64,000 bases of DNA from Candidatus Woesearchaeota archaeon (GCA_003599145.1 QZIT01000006.1:124001-188000), one strand, 5' to 3'. Shown: positions 9,328-18,405, counted from the first letter of the stretch. Translations and numbers: made by a program. Notes: generated by a model from the letters alone, not told the origin.

Positions 9328-9762
9328 ATGCAATCAACCGATAGATACAAATTCATTGACCACACTGCTGATGCCAAGTATCAGGCGTATGGAAAAAATC
9401 TTGAAGAAGCATTTGTCAATGCAGCCATGGCCATGAACGCCATCATTATTGATGAAGAAAAAGTAAAATCCAAGATCTTTAAAACTATTCATGTTACAGG
9501 AAAGGATTTGAAAAACCTTTTGTATAATTTTTTAGAGGATATTCTAGTTATTTTGGATGCAGAGATGTTTTTGCTTGCGAAGATAAAGAATCTTAAAATA
9601 GAGCATATTGACAAAATGTACATGCTTACTGCTTTGTTAGAGGGAGATGTTGCAACAGAGGATTATCAAACAAATGAGCATGTCAAAGCAGTAACGTATA
9701 ATGACATGGAAATAAAAGAGGATAAAAAAGGCGTTTCTATAACTGTTGTGGTTGATTTATAA
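9328..9762 (+). CDS. Archease (RtcB activator)
   Basis: YKFIDHTADAKYQAYGKNLEEAFVNAAMAMNAII signature. Confidence 0.9.
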   Translation: MQSTDRYKFIDHTADAKYQAYGKNLEEAFVNAAMAMNAIIIDEEKVKSKIFKTIHVTGKDLKNLLYNFLEDILVILDAEMFLLAKIKNLKIEHIDKMYMLTALLEGDVATEDYQTNEHVKAVTYNDMEIKEDKKGVSITVVVDL

Positions 9763-9778
9763 ATTGAGAGGTGAACCT

Positions 9779-9964
9779 ATGAAGAAAAAAATAAAGAACA
9801 TCTGCGGCGGAGGAAGTGCAGTCTATGGCCTGGGTTTTGTTGGCGCGGCAATCTATTACATTTCAACTGCGACAGGATTCTGGATGGGTGTTCTGGGAGT
9901 TTTAAAAGCCGCTGTTTGGCCTGTTTTTGTCGTGTATGGTTTGCTTGGATTTTTAGGAATGTGA
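9779..9964 (+). CDS. Small two-TM membrane protein
   Basis: GAGAGGTGAACCT then ATG; hydrophobic Gly-rich. Confidence 0.55.
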   Translation: MKKKIKNICGGGSAVYGLGFVGAAIYYISTATGFWMGVLGVLKAAVWPVFVVYGLLGFLGM

Positions 9965-10004
9965 TTTTGCAAACCTTTATAAAAACACCGAAGTTCTTTT
10001 GACT

Positions 10005-11426
10005 ATGGAATTAAAAAAGATAAGCAGCTATGTTTGGGAAATACCAAAATCGGGAAATATGCTCGTTCCTGGTAAAGTATTTACTTCAGAAAAGCTTTTG
10101 GAAAACTTGAAAGGAGATAAAACCTTAGAGCAAGTAAGAAACGTTGCTTGTTTAAAGGGCATTATTCAAAATTCTATTGTCATGCCAGATGGCCATCAGG
10201 GTTACGGTTTTCCTATAGGCGGTGTTGCAGCTTTTGATTTAAACGATGGCATAGTTTCTCCAGGAGGCGTTGGTTATGATATTAATTGCGGTGTCAGAGT
10301 CATTACCAGTCCTTTTACAGAAAAGCAGATTGACAGCAAAAAGAAAGAACTGCTCAATGAGCTGTTTAGACAGGTTCCTGCAGGCGTTGGAAAAGCAAGC
10401 GTAACAAAACTGAGCAAAGACGTATTACTGGAAATTTTGCAGAAAGGAGCTGCGTGGGCTGTCAAAGAAGGCTATGGAACTAAAGCTGATTTGCAGAGAA
10501 TGGAAGAGTATGGCAGTGTTTCAAAGGCAGATCCTCATGCAGTAAGCCAGAAAGCAATATCCAGAGGGCAACCGCAGGTAGGCACGTTAGGCAGTGGCAA
10601 TCATTTTTTGGAAATACAAAAAGTGGATAAAATTTATGATGAAAACATTGCAAAGTTATTTGGTTTTCATAATGAAGGCCAAATTGCAGTCATGATTCAT
10701 TCAGGAAGCAGAGGATTAGGCCATCAGGTAGCAAGCGATTTTATTAAATCTATGGACGATAAATATGGTCATGAGCATTTGCCTGACAGAGAATTAATTT
10801 CAGCGCCTATGCAATCAGAACTCTCTCAGGAATATTTTAAGGCAATGTGGTCTGCAATGAACTTTGCATTTACCAATAGGCAGATGATGACCCACTGGAC
10901 GAGAGAGTCTTTTAAAAAAATTCTTGGAAGCAATGATGATATGAATATCGTCTATGATGTCTGCCATAACATTGCAAAAATAGAAGAGCATGTTATTGAT
11001 GGAGAAAAAAGAAAAGTTTGCGTCCATAGAAAAGGAGCAACAAGAAGTTTTGGTCCAGGCAGGGAGGAAATTCCTGAAGTGTACAGAAACATAGGGCAGC
11101 CTGTTATTATTCCAGGAAGCATGGGAACAGCAAGCTATGTTTTACTGGGCACTAAAAAAGCAGAAGAGATTTCCTTTGGAAGCACTGCGCACGGAGCAGG
11201 AAGAGTCATGTCACGTTCAAGAGCCTTGCAGACATTTAGAGGGGAATCTGTTGTTAAGGATTTGGAAAGCAAAAACATTCTGGTTAAAGGAACTTCCTGG
11301 AAGGGCATAGCAGAAGAAACCTATCAGGTATACAAGGATGTTGATGAAGTCATTAATGTATCGCATAATGCAGGTATAGGCAAAATGATTGTTCGATTAG
11401 TTCCTATTGCAGTCATGAAAGGTTAA
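10005..11426 (+). CDS. rtcB: RtcB tRNA-splicing ligase
   Basis: MPDGHQGYGFPIGGVAAFD, SPGGVGYDINCGVR, GTLGSGNHFLEIQ, HSGSRGLGHQ, HRKGATR, PGSMGT. Confidence 0.97.
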   Translation: MELKKISSYVWEIPKSGNMLVPGKVFTSEKLLENLKGDKTLEQVRNVACLKGIIQNSIVMPDGHQGYGFPIGGVAAFDLNDGIVSPGGVGYDINCGVRVITSPFTEKQIDSKKKELLNELFRQVPAGVGKASVTKLSKDVLLEILQKGAAWAVKEGYGTKADLQRMEEYGSVSKADPHAVSQKAISRGQPQVGTLGSGNHFLEIQKVDKIYDENIAKLFGFHNEGQIAVMIHSGSRGLGHQVASDFIKSMDDKYGHEHLPDRELISAPMQSELSQEYFKAMWSAMNFAFTNRQMMTHWTRESFKKILGSNDDMNIVYDVCHNIAKIEEHVIDGEKRKVCVHRKGATRSFGPGREEIPEVYRNIGQPVIIPGSMGTASYVLLGTKKAEEISFGSTAHGAGRVMSRSRALQTFRGESVVKDLESKNILVKGTSWKGIAEETYQVYKDVDEVINVSHNAGIGKMIVRLVPIAVMKG

Positions 11427-11464
11427 TTTTAGCAAACTTTAAGAAGTGTCGCTTCTTTTTATTG

Positions 11465-12214
11465 ATGATGAGAAAGCCTTTTGTTGTTACCTTTGTTATC
11501 CTGTTTCTTTTTTCCCTTTTGGCTATTCCTTTCATCCATGCCTATGAAATAGACTCTTTTGTCAATGACTATGCAGATGTTTTGACAGATGAAGATGAAT
11601 ATGAGCTTACATCCATTTTAATCAGCATATTTGATTCAGGCGCTGCAGAATATGCCGTTGTTACGGTTCCCAGTTTAGGAGGGCAGGATATTGAATCGTA
11701 CTCGTTTAATCTTGCCAATGGCGTTTTAGGAGATCCTGAGAAAAACAATGGATTGCTGTTGTTGGTTGCCATTGAAGACCGTGAATACAGATTTGAAGTG
11801 GGCAGAGGCTTAGAGCCAACATTAAATGATGCTTTGGTAGGAAGAATAGGAAGATATTATTTAGTTCCTTATTTCAAAGAAGGCAACTATGGACAGGGCA
11901 TGATTGAAGCAAGTTTAGCTCTGGAAAGAATGTTGATCAATGGAGAATCACTTCCCGAAGAGAAATCAGAAATAGACTGGTTTGTATGGACGATGATTAT
12001 TTTTGCTCTTGTTTTTATGATATTCCCTTTTGTTCTGGCGCTCTTCCGATGGAAAAGAACAAAAGAGTATTTTACTGCAGCCGCAGGAGCAGCAAGCATG
12101 TGGAACAGCTATCGCAGTTCAGGAGGATTTTCAGGCAGTCGTTCAGGTGGACGCTCAGGCAGGAGCTTTGGAGGGGGAAGTTTTGGAGGAGGAGGAAGTT
12201 CAGGAAGGTGGTAA
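11465..12214 (+). CDS. TPM-domain secreted/membrane protein (YgcG-like) with Gly/Ser-rich tail
   Basis: VNDYADVLTDEDEYEL, EVGRGLEPTLNDALVGRI; C-term GGGSFGGGGSSGRW. Confidence 0.8.
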   Translation: MMRKPFVVTFVILFLFSLLAIPFIHAYEIDSFVNDYADVLTDEDEYELTSILISIFDSGAAEYAVVTVPSLGGQDIESYSFNLANGVLGDPEKNNGLLLLVAIEDREYRFEVGRGLEPTLNDALVGRIGRYYLVPYFKEGNYGQGMIEASLALERMLINGESLPEEKSEIDWFVWTMIIFALVFMIFPFVLALFRWKRTKEYFTAAAGAASMWNSYRSSGGFSGSRSGGRSGRSFGGGSFGGGGSSGRW

Positions 12215-12215
12215 C

Positions 12216-12362
12216 ATGGAAAAAACTATTGATTGTCCAAAGTGCAAAACAAAAATGAAAAAGTTAAAAAAGAATGGCGTTGTTCTTGATATATGCTCAA
12301 AGTGCAGGGGCATGTGGGTAGATGCCCATGAAATACAAAAATTGCTGAAGGTGGAGAAATGA
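12216..12362 (+). CDS. zf-TFIIB-type zinc ribbon protein
   Basis: MEKTIDCPKCKTKMKKLKKNGVVLDICSKCRGMWVDAHEIQKLL; internal ATG of ORF 12030..12362. Confidence 0.8.
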   Translation: MEKTIDCPKCKTKMKKLKKNGVVLDICSKCRGMWVDAHEIQKLLKVEK

Positions 12363-12931
12363 AAAAAACAGGAATGATTCTTATCGTGGCCGCATTGCTT
12401 TTATTGATTATAGTCATTTGGGGAATTTCAGCGTACAATGGTTTGGTAAGAAGCGATGAAACCGTGAAGGAAAAATGGGCTAACGTCCAGTCTGCCTATC
12501 AAAGAAGAGCTGATTTGATTCCTAATTTGGTTGCAACGGTAAAGCAGTATTCTGATTATGAAGGAGATGTTTTAACAGAGATAACCAATGCAAGAGCTTC
12601 TTTATTAAATGCACAGACGCCTGCAGAACTGCAGTCTGCTGATGCGCAAATGAATGCTGCGCTTGCAAGATTGTTGGTGGTTGTGGAAAATTATCCTGAC
12701 TTAAAGGCCAATGAAAATTACCTGTCATTGCAGGATGAATTGGCAGGAACTGAAAATAGAATTAAAGTAGAACGGGATATCTATAACAATGCAGTGAAAA
12801 ATTACAACATCAAAACAAGAGTGTTTCCATCGAGCATGATTGCAGGCATGTATGTGTTTGAAAGTTATGATTCCTTTATTGCAGATGAAAATGCAGAAAA
12901 CGCTCCTGATGTTGGAAGCTTATTTGAATGA
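12359..12931 (+). CDS. lemA: LemA family protein
   Basis: YNGLVRSDETVKEKWANVQSAYQRRADLIPNLVATVKQY. Confidence 0.95.
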   Translation: MKKTGMILIVAALLLLIIVIWGISAYNGLVRSDETVKEKWANVQSAYQRRADLIPNLVATVKQYSDYEGDVLTEITNARASLLNAQTPAELQSADAQMNAALARLLVVVENYPDLKANENYLSLQDELAGTENRIKVERDIYNNAVKNYNIKTRVFPSSMIAGMYVFESYDSFIADENAENAPDVGSLFE

Positions 12932-13801
12932 AGAAACAATCTGCTTGAATAACAAAGAATCTTCTGCTGAAGGGGTTCCGCAGTCATTGCAGCCGAGATG
13001 GAATGCTCCTGTTTTTAGTTCTCTCGTTGCATCGACGGAAACGCCGTTTACCCATGGATGTTCACCGCCAAGCTCGTAAAAAAGGCTGTGTAATTCTCCA
13101 ATTTCAAGACTTGCTGTATCTCCGAAAAATTCCCTTTCTCTTACCATAAAATAGTTTCCGGGATTTCTGTCATCAAGATAGTGCCTGCCATCTCCTCCAA
13201 AATTTCCTTTTGTGTACGGCTTATCTTTTGTTATTTTTCCTTTTTCAAATTTAAAAACTGGCTTTTCTGTTCCAAACGCTCTTGTCCACGAGCCGTCTGA
13301 AGTAAACCGGTCAAATGTTGTGGTGTAATGTCCCCATGAGTTTCTTTCATACGTATCTCTTGTTTCCAATGAGCCATCAAGGTCATACGTTTCTGCAATA
13401 TACATGCCTTTTCCCAATGGCTTTGTTTGTCCAACATAGAATAAAGGGTAATCTTCTTCTTTTTGAGCCAAGGATATGCCTGTTGAAACAAAATGCCCTG
13501 TTTTTGTTGTTGTATCTTGTAAAACGTGATAGGTTCTCATGCCTCTTTCTGGAAAAGGGTCAAATTGTTGTGGAAAAAATTGATCGTAAAGAATCGCATA
13601 CTTACTAACGTCATCATAATCTATTTTTTGCCTTTGGCTTACTGCGGTCCTTAATTTTTGTTCTAAAGGAATAACTTGTTTAACTGCTTGCACTACAGGT
13701 GCTTTCTGTACAGGCTGTTCATCTTTTGAGCAGGTTCCAGCAAAAAAGGACAGTCCAATAATTGCTGCCAAGCTTCCTATGACTTTTCCTCTGGCTACCA
13801 T
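12920..13801 (-). CDS. Hypothetical secreted/lipoprotein
   Basis: MVARGKVIGSLAAIIGLSFFAGTCSKDEQ lipobox-like. Confidence 0.6.
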   Translation of the reverse strand: MVARGKVIGSLAAIIGLSFFAGTCSKDEQPVQKAPVVQAVKQVIPLEQKLRTAVSQRQKIDYDDVSKYAILYDQFFPQQFDPFPERGMRTYHVLQDTTTKTGHFVSTGISLAQKEEDYPLFYVGQTKPLGKGMYIAETYDLDGSLETRDTYERNSWGHYTTTFDRFTSDGSWTRAFGTEKPVFKFEKGKITKDKPYTKGNFGGDGRHYLDDRNPGNYFMVREREFFGDTASLEIGELHSLFYELGGEHPWVNGVSVDATRELKTGAFHLGCNDCGTPSAEDSLLFKQIVSSFK

Positions 13802-13866
13802 AGTCTAAGGAGACGAATGCGGGTTTATAAATCTTTCTATTTTTACTACTCTATATTGGTAACAAT

Positions 13867-14394
13867 ATGCATATTTTTAAATGTTGCATGCTTTCTGCGT
13901 TTATGCCTGATTTAGAAACGAGCATAAAAGAATATGAAAAAGCTGTCAATGTCAAAGCATGGCTGGTTGATACTTCTGCAAGAATACTTTTTTATGTGCC
14001 TATTATGGGTGTTTGGGAAAAATACGTTGCAGGCCTTGAGAATCCAGAACTTCTTAAGTCAAGGGCATCAGCGGTAGCCATTAATCTTATTTTTGGCAGA
14101 ATGCATGGAAAAGTAAGAGAATATGTTTCAAAGGTAACTCGTACTGATGAAACTAGCTCAAAAAAAAGAAAATTTTTAGCTGATTCTCTTTCAGGATTTA
14201 TTATAGGAATAACTTCTTATGCTCCTGTCTTGCTTGTTGCGAATGTTTCTCTTGAAGAAGCAGTAGTTGCAATGCCTTTCGCAATTGCTTTAGGAGCATT
14301 TTCAGGAAGGCCTTATGGAGCCTATCACGATTGGTATAGACACCTATGGAAGATGACTCCTGTATATAAATCTACAGACCAAAGCTCTCAGTGA
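13867..14394 (+). CDS. AlaE-like L-alanine exporter family membrane protein
   Basis: SARILFYVPIMGVWEKYVAG...SRASAVAINLIFGRMHGKVREY...GRPYGAYHDWYRHLW resembles AlaE. Confidence 0.65.
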   Translation: MHIFKCCMLSAFMPDLETSIKEYEKAVNVKAWLVDTSARILFYVPIMGVWEKYVAGLENPELLKSRASAVAINLIFGRMHGKVREYVSKVTRTDETSSKKRKFLADSLSGFIIGITSYAPVLLVANVSLEEAVVAMPFAIALGAFSGRPYGAYHDWYRHLWKMTPVYKSTDQSSQ

Positions 14395-14644
14395 ACTCAA
14401 CCAATCGATTATACTCCTGTAGAAACATGCTTCCTTTGTCTGTTAAGAAATAGAATTTTTTTCCTTTCTCCTCTTTTTCCATGACAAATTCCTTTTCCAT
14501 TAAATCTTTTAAATATTCGTTCATCCTCTGATAGGAAAGGTTGCTTTTATACAGCAGGTGAGTCGGCTTTATTTTTCCACCTTTGTCCTGCATGGACTTA
14601 AGGATGTCATGGATAATTTTGATTTTATTTCTTTTTTCAGTCAT
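14372..14644 (-). CDS. Winged-helix transcriptional regulator
   Basis: KIIHDILKSMQDKGGKIKPTHLLYKSNLSYQRMNEYLKDLMEKEFV. Confidence 0.75.
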   Translation of the reverse strand: MTEKRNKIKIIHDILKSMQDKGGKIKPTHLLYKSNLSYQRMNEYLKDLMEKEFVMEKEEKGKKFYFLTDKGSMFLQEYNRLVEFTESFGL

Positions 14645-14648
14645 AGGA

Positions 14649-15332
14649 TCACTTGCGGAATAATCGGATGAAGTGGATGAGCAACGTAATGAAGGAAATC
14701 AATTGAACAATTTCTGCAGCGACATAGAACGTGTTCCAAACGCTGCTTAATGCAAAGAGCAATTGTGCTCCTGTCAATATGGCAAACGCCAGCAACACGT
14801 TTCGTGATTGCGCTGTTTTTTTCTCAGCATAGTTTTGGTAAAAATAGTGCGTGATGTACAGCAGCAAAATGAATGACACGATAAAAAACAGCGCATAGGC
14901 AACGTAGATGCCTAAAAAGGATGATGTGAACGCGAGTATAAACAACAAGGAAATAAGTTTTTTGTCCTTGACTTTCATATTAAGGGCGATCAGCGTCATG
15001 AACGCAGCAAGCATTAAAATGATATGTGCGGAAAAGCCAAGGAAATTCAATGTTGAAGACTGAATGATGTTTTTTGCAATAGGACTTCCTATAGTCCTAA
15101 TATGCCCCCAGCTGAAATACATAAGTAGATAGCTTCCTGCTCTCGCTGCCAAGGCTGCTCCTATAAAAAAGAACGACAGGGAAAGGTAGAGATATTTTTT
15201 TTCCTTGACCATCCTGAATAATCTGTAGCTGTAAAAGCAAATCAGCAATGCGGTAAACATGCCAAAAAGCTCTATTAAAGAATCATATCCCAGAAACCAG
15301 GAAGGGCTCAGGGCAATATTTACATTTATCAT
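14649..15332 (-). CDS. Multi-TM membrane protein (about 7 TM)
   Basis: Long hydrophobic segments; adjacent to the wHTH gene. Confidence 0.6.
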   Translation of the reverse strand: MINVNIALSPSWFLGYDSLIELFGMFTALLICFYSYRLFRMVKEKKYLYLSLSFFFIGAALAARAGSYLLMYFSWGHIRTIGSPIAKNIIQSSTLNFLGFSAHIILMLAAFMTLIALNMKVKDKKLISLLFILAFTSSFLGIYVAYALFFIVSFILLLYITHYFYQNYAEKKTAQSRNVLLAFAILTGAQLLFALSSVWNTFYVAAEIVQLISFITLLIHFIRLFRK

Positions 15333-15451
15333 TTACTAATGACAGCAATCTTTTCTTTATAAAGTTTGCGTATTTAGAATCTTAATCGCTCTTTAACAAA
15401 CCATTTATAAACAGTTGCCTAGAGTATAGTAGAACAAAACGAGGTGATAGC

Positions 15452-15598
15452 ATGAAGGAAACTATAAGGAAAATTCACATGACAAAAAATCCAAGACTTG
15501 CCGCCTTGCTTGACAATGATAACTGGAAAGATGATCTTCTCTATGGAGGAGAAATCTACAGTGAAGCAGCTCACGCTCTGACCCATCTCCGTGTATAG
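15452..15598 (+). CDS. Small ORF, 48 aa (MKETIRKIHMTKNPRLAALLDNDNWKDDLLYGGEIYSEAAHALTHLRV)
   Basis: SD-like GAGGTGATAGC before ATG; TATA-like TTTATAAA upstream; two hairpins downstream. Confidence 0.5.
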   Translation: MKETIRKIHMTKNPRLAALLDNDNWKDDLLYGGEIYSEAAHALTHLRV

Positions 15599-15613
15599 TA
15601 ACCACCTTTTCCG

Positions 15614-15636
15614 GGCTATAGCTTCATGCTATAGCC
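15614..15636 (+). other. RNA hairpin GGCTATAGC-TTCAT-GCTATAGCC
   Basis: Perfect 9-bp inverted repeat. Confidence 0.6.
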
Positions 15637-15670
15637 TAGAACCTTTATGATGTGCTTTTCAACCCTCTCG

Positions 15671-15699
15671 GCTGACGACCCCTATCGTCAGCATTTTTT
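15671..15699 (+). terminator. Terminator-like hairpin GCTGACGA-CCCCTA-TCGTCAGC plus T-tract
   Basis: 8-bp perfect stem followed by ATTTTTT. Confidence 0.6.
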
Positions 15700-15747
15700 C
15701 ACCCCTTACCAAAAAGTTTATTAACTTGTTCTAGAATAAAACAGTAC

Positions 15748-16362
15748 GTGTTACTGCAAGCGATAGAAACTGCGAGAATAACGCTTGATGACGTTTCTTT
15801 AGATACTCTTGTCGTTGATAACCCTCACGATTATAGGCATGTTGAAGGAGCTATAGCGCAAAGAATGGTTGAGCAATGGCTTTCGGAAATTCCTGGCATG
15901 ACGTTTGACCTGGATTTTCCTCGCAGTGTAGATAGGTATACCATAAGAAGGTCGCATATGGATATTGTTGTGCAGGAAGGCAAGAATTCTGTGCATTCTT
16001 ATGATGCACTTGCTTTTTATGAAGGAAAGCCGGTTGTTGTTGAAGTAAAGTCGCTAAAATGCGGGCATGTTCCTGTTCCAAGAGCTTTGAAGTGTGCAAG
16101 AAGGATTTATCATCAGGATGCAGTAATGCTGATATTTTTTCCGTTCGGATTCAAAGAATTTAGGCACGTTGACCGTCGAATAAAACGGTGGGAACACAAT
16201 CCTCAGGTGCATTGTGTTGATGTAGGGTATACGGTTGATCAATTGCATCAAAAAGTTGAAGAGTATTATCGCGTAAGCGGATTTGAGTATACAGCAAAAA
16301 ATATGCCTGTTCTTAAAATCCCTTCTTTGAGACTTCCTGCTTTCACGCTTAGTCCTGCTTAA
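15748..16362 (+). CDS. Hypothetical protein, possible PD-(D/E)XK nuclease fold
   Basis: YDALAFYEGKPVVVEVKSLKCG fits D-x(n)-ExK; GTG start. Confidence 0.5.
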   Translation: MLLQAIETARITLDDVSLDTLVVDNPHDYRHVEGAIAQRMVEQWLSEIPGMTFDLDFPRSVDRYTIRRSHMDIVVQEGKNSVHSYDALAFYEGKPVVVEVKSLKCGHVPVPRALKCARRIYHQDAVMLIFFPFGFKEFRHVDRRIKRWEHNPQVHCVDVGYTVDQLHQKVEEYYRVSGFEYTAKNMPVLKIPSLRLPAFTLSPA

Positions 16363-16967
16363 TCATTCACTTCTATCAGCGTTCCTTTTCGTGCAACATT
16401 AATCACTTTTGTTTTTCCTATTCTTTCCTCTAGTCCAGAAGCTTCCTCGACATGGCTGCAGATTAAAATATCTGGCTTAAACGTATCGATTGCTTTTCTC
16501 ACGCCTTTGCTTCCGGGAACAAAGTGAGAGAACTTTTCCATAATCGTTCCAGAGGGATGCACATGCGTAACCATGATTTTAACTTTTGCATCTTTGATAT
16601 ACTTGTATCCTTGCTTGAGCAAATCAAAAATTTCAGTTTCTGTTATTTGATGTATGCCTATATTGACTCCGGAACATCCAAAAAACCCAATGTTCTTATG
16701 CTTGATGCTGTAGCCGTGAATATTTTTCTGTCCATATAATTCAGCGAGGAATTCTGCTGTCGCAATGCTTTCGTGATTGCCCGGCACAAAAATAACTTTC
16801 TGGTTTTTTTTGACAAACGGCCCTAAGATGCCTTCTGTTGATTTTTCTGCGTCAGTCAAATCTCCGCATAAAATAACTAAATCTGCTTTTTCTTTCTGTG
16901 CCTGCTCTGCCAGCTTTTCTGCCAATCGTTTATCTCCGTGAATATCCCCTACTGAAAAGATTCTCAT
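16359..16967 (-). CDS. Metallophosphoesterase
   Basis: GDIHGD, CGDLTD, VPGNHE, THVHP motifs. Confidence 0.9.
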   Translation of the reverse strand: MRIFSVGDIHGDKRLAEKLAEQAQKEKADLVILCGDLTDAEKSTEGILGPFVKKNQKVIFVPGNHESIATAEFLAELYGQKNIHGYSIKHKNIGFFGCSGVNIGIHQITETEIFDLLKQGYKYIKDAKVKIMVTHVHPSGTIMEKFSHFVPGSKGVRKAIDTFKPDILICSHVEEASGLEERIGKTKVINVARKGTLIEVND

Positions 16968-17530
16968 TTTCTCTCCTTGATTTTTACTTCGCCTTCTTCA
17001 ATATGAACCAATGTCGAGGGGTTTCCTGCTTTTTTTCCCTCATAAATCGCAAACTGCACGCCTTTTTCCATCCTTTTGTCTAAATTTTCCAAATCAGTCA
17101 TAAACATTTCTCCAGTAACATTTGCAGAGGTGGTTACAATAGGCGTATCTATCATGGCAACAACTTTGCTGAACCAGTGCTTTGGTATTCTTATGCCGAT
17201 AGTTTTGCCGTCGCTGATATTGCCTGCAAGCTCTTTGTGATTTTTTAACGGTAAGATGATAGTATACGGTCCTGGCAATTTTTTTAGCCATTCCTTTGCC
17301 TGTTCATTTAGTATGCAATGCTCATAAATCCATTCCATTGATGGAGCAATAATAGAGAATGGTTTTTCAGTTTGTTTTATTTTTCTTATTTTTTTTACTA
17401 AGTCTTCATTGGTTGCATCGCAGCCAATGCCGTAGATGGTGTCTGTAGGGTAAATGAAAATGTCGCTCTTCAGGGTTTTTACATACTTTCGGACATTTAA
17501 AATGAATTCTTCCTTGGTGATGATTCTCAT
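16964..17530 (-). CDS. Sua5/YciO/YrdC L-threonylcarbamoyladenylate synthase
   Basis: YPTDTIYGIGCDATNEDLVKKIRKIKQTEKPFSII...PGPYTIILP...TSANVTGE. Confidence 0.92.
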   Translation of the reverse strand: MRIITKEEFILNVRKYVKTLKSDIFIYPTDTIYGIGCDATNEDLVKKIRKIKQTEKPFSIIAPSMEWIYEHCILNEQAKEWLKKLPGPYTIILPLKNHKELAGNISDGKTIGIRIPKHWFSKVVAMIDTPIVTTSANVTGEMFMTDLENLDKRMEKGVQFAIYEGKKAGNPSTLVHIEEGEVKIKERK

Positions 17531-17606
17531 AATTACACAGAAAGAGAGGGTATTTAAATATATTTTGAATTCCCTTTAAGCTGAAAAATCTAAAAAAGAA
17601 GAAAAT

Positions 17607-17732
17607 TCAAGAATAAGAAAATGCTTCAGCTCCTGTATACTGTTGAACATAGGAATGTATTTTTTCCTTTTTGGCTATTTCTTCATCGTCATACTTGCTG
17701 ATTAACGAGAGTATCCGTTCTTTCTGGTTCAT
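17607..17732 (-). CDS. Tiny ORF, 41 aa (MNQKERILSLISKYDDEEIAKKEKIHSYVQQYTGAEAFSYS)
   Basis: ATGA overlap with the upstream 25-aa ORF. Confidence 0.4.
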   Translation of the reverse strand: MNQKERILSLISKYDDEEIAKKEKIHSYVQQYTGAEAFSYS

Positions 17733-17806
17733 GCTCTCACCTTCTGGCTTTTTATCTGCTCAAAGAAGAGCTGTTCGATGTATTTCATGTTTTCATGTGG
17801 TTTCAT
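17729..17806 (-). CDS. Tiny ORF, 25 aa (MKPHENMKYIEQLFFEQIKSQKVRA)
   Basis: Downstream of an SD-containing hairpin; overlaps next ORF by ATGA. Confidence 0.35.
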   Translation of the reverse strand: MKPHENMKYIEQLFFEQIKSQKVRA

Positions 17807-17823
17807 TTTGGTGCCCCCAACAT

Positions 17824-17846
17824 CCTCCTGAAAGGGGAACAGGAGG
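17824..17846 (-). promoter_or_regulatory. SD-containing hairpin CCTCCTG-TTCCCCTTT-CAGGAGG
   Basis: Perfect 7-bp inverted repeat including AGGAGG on the minus strand. Confidence 0.5.
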
Positions 17847-17934
17847 TGTTTAATTATTCTGAGAAATCTGCGTTTATATACCCTGTGCCAACATGTCCAG
17901 TGCCAATAGAACCATGCTAAGAACGGCTTAAACC

Positions 17935-18405
17935 TTATTTCCTTTCATTAGCAGGCTGTCCAGTAGGTGGAAAGTGAGGTTCAGGAGACCTGTTGTATGT
18001 TGCAAGCAATGCATCTAAGGTGTCTGGAATTGCAATGCTTAGTTCTGCATTAGCTTGTCTTAATTCTTGCAAGCTCAACTGCCCATGGGGAATGTATTTT
18101 CCTTTAAGGGTTAATGCCAATAAGCTATCTGTGTCCTGTATCAATATAACTCTGCTTCCAGGATTCTTTTCTCCTGCATAGATGGCCCAAGATGCTGTTT
18201 TTGGGGTTCCGTCAATAGTTCTTACTTGAATCATGTAGTTTAATGTGTCTTTGCCGACATCCCACCCCGCTTTATATAAGATAGATCCTTCATCGTTATG
18301 CGTTCTTACCCACAACGGCTGTTTTTGATAAACTCTGAACAACTGGGGACCGTTCATCTTTAACAGTGCATTTCTTGTTTGTTCTGCATCCATGTCATCA
18401 CCCAA
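17935..18405 (-). CDS. Hypothetical protein
   Basis: ORF 156 aa; ATG alternatives at residues 1 and 5. Confidence 0.55.
   Translation of the reverse strand: MGDDMDAEQTRNALLKMNGPQLFRVYQKQPLWVRTHNDEGSILYKAGWDVGKDTLNYMIQVRTIDGTPKTASWAIYAGEKNPGSRVILIQDTDSLLALTLKGKYIPHGQLSLQELRQANAELSIAIPDTLDALLATYNRSPEPHFPPTGQPANERK

Noticed and set aside
11465-12931. TPM/zf-TFIIB/LemA cluster as novel
   Set aside because: LemA next to TPM-domain proteins is a common arrangement.
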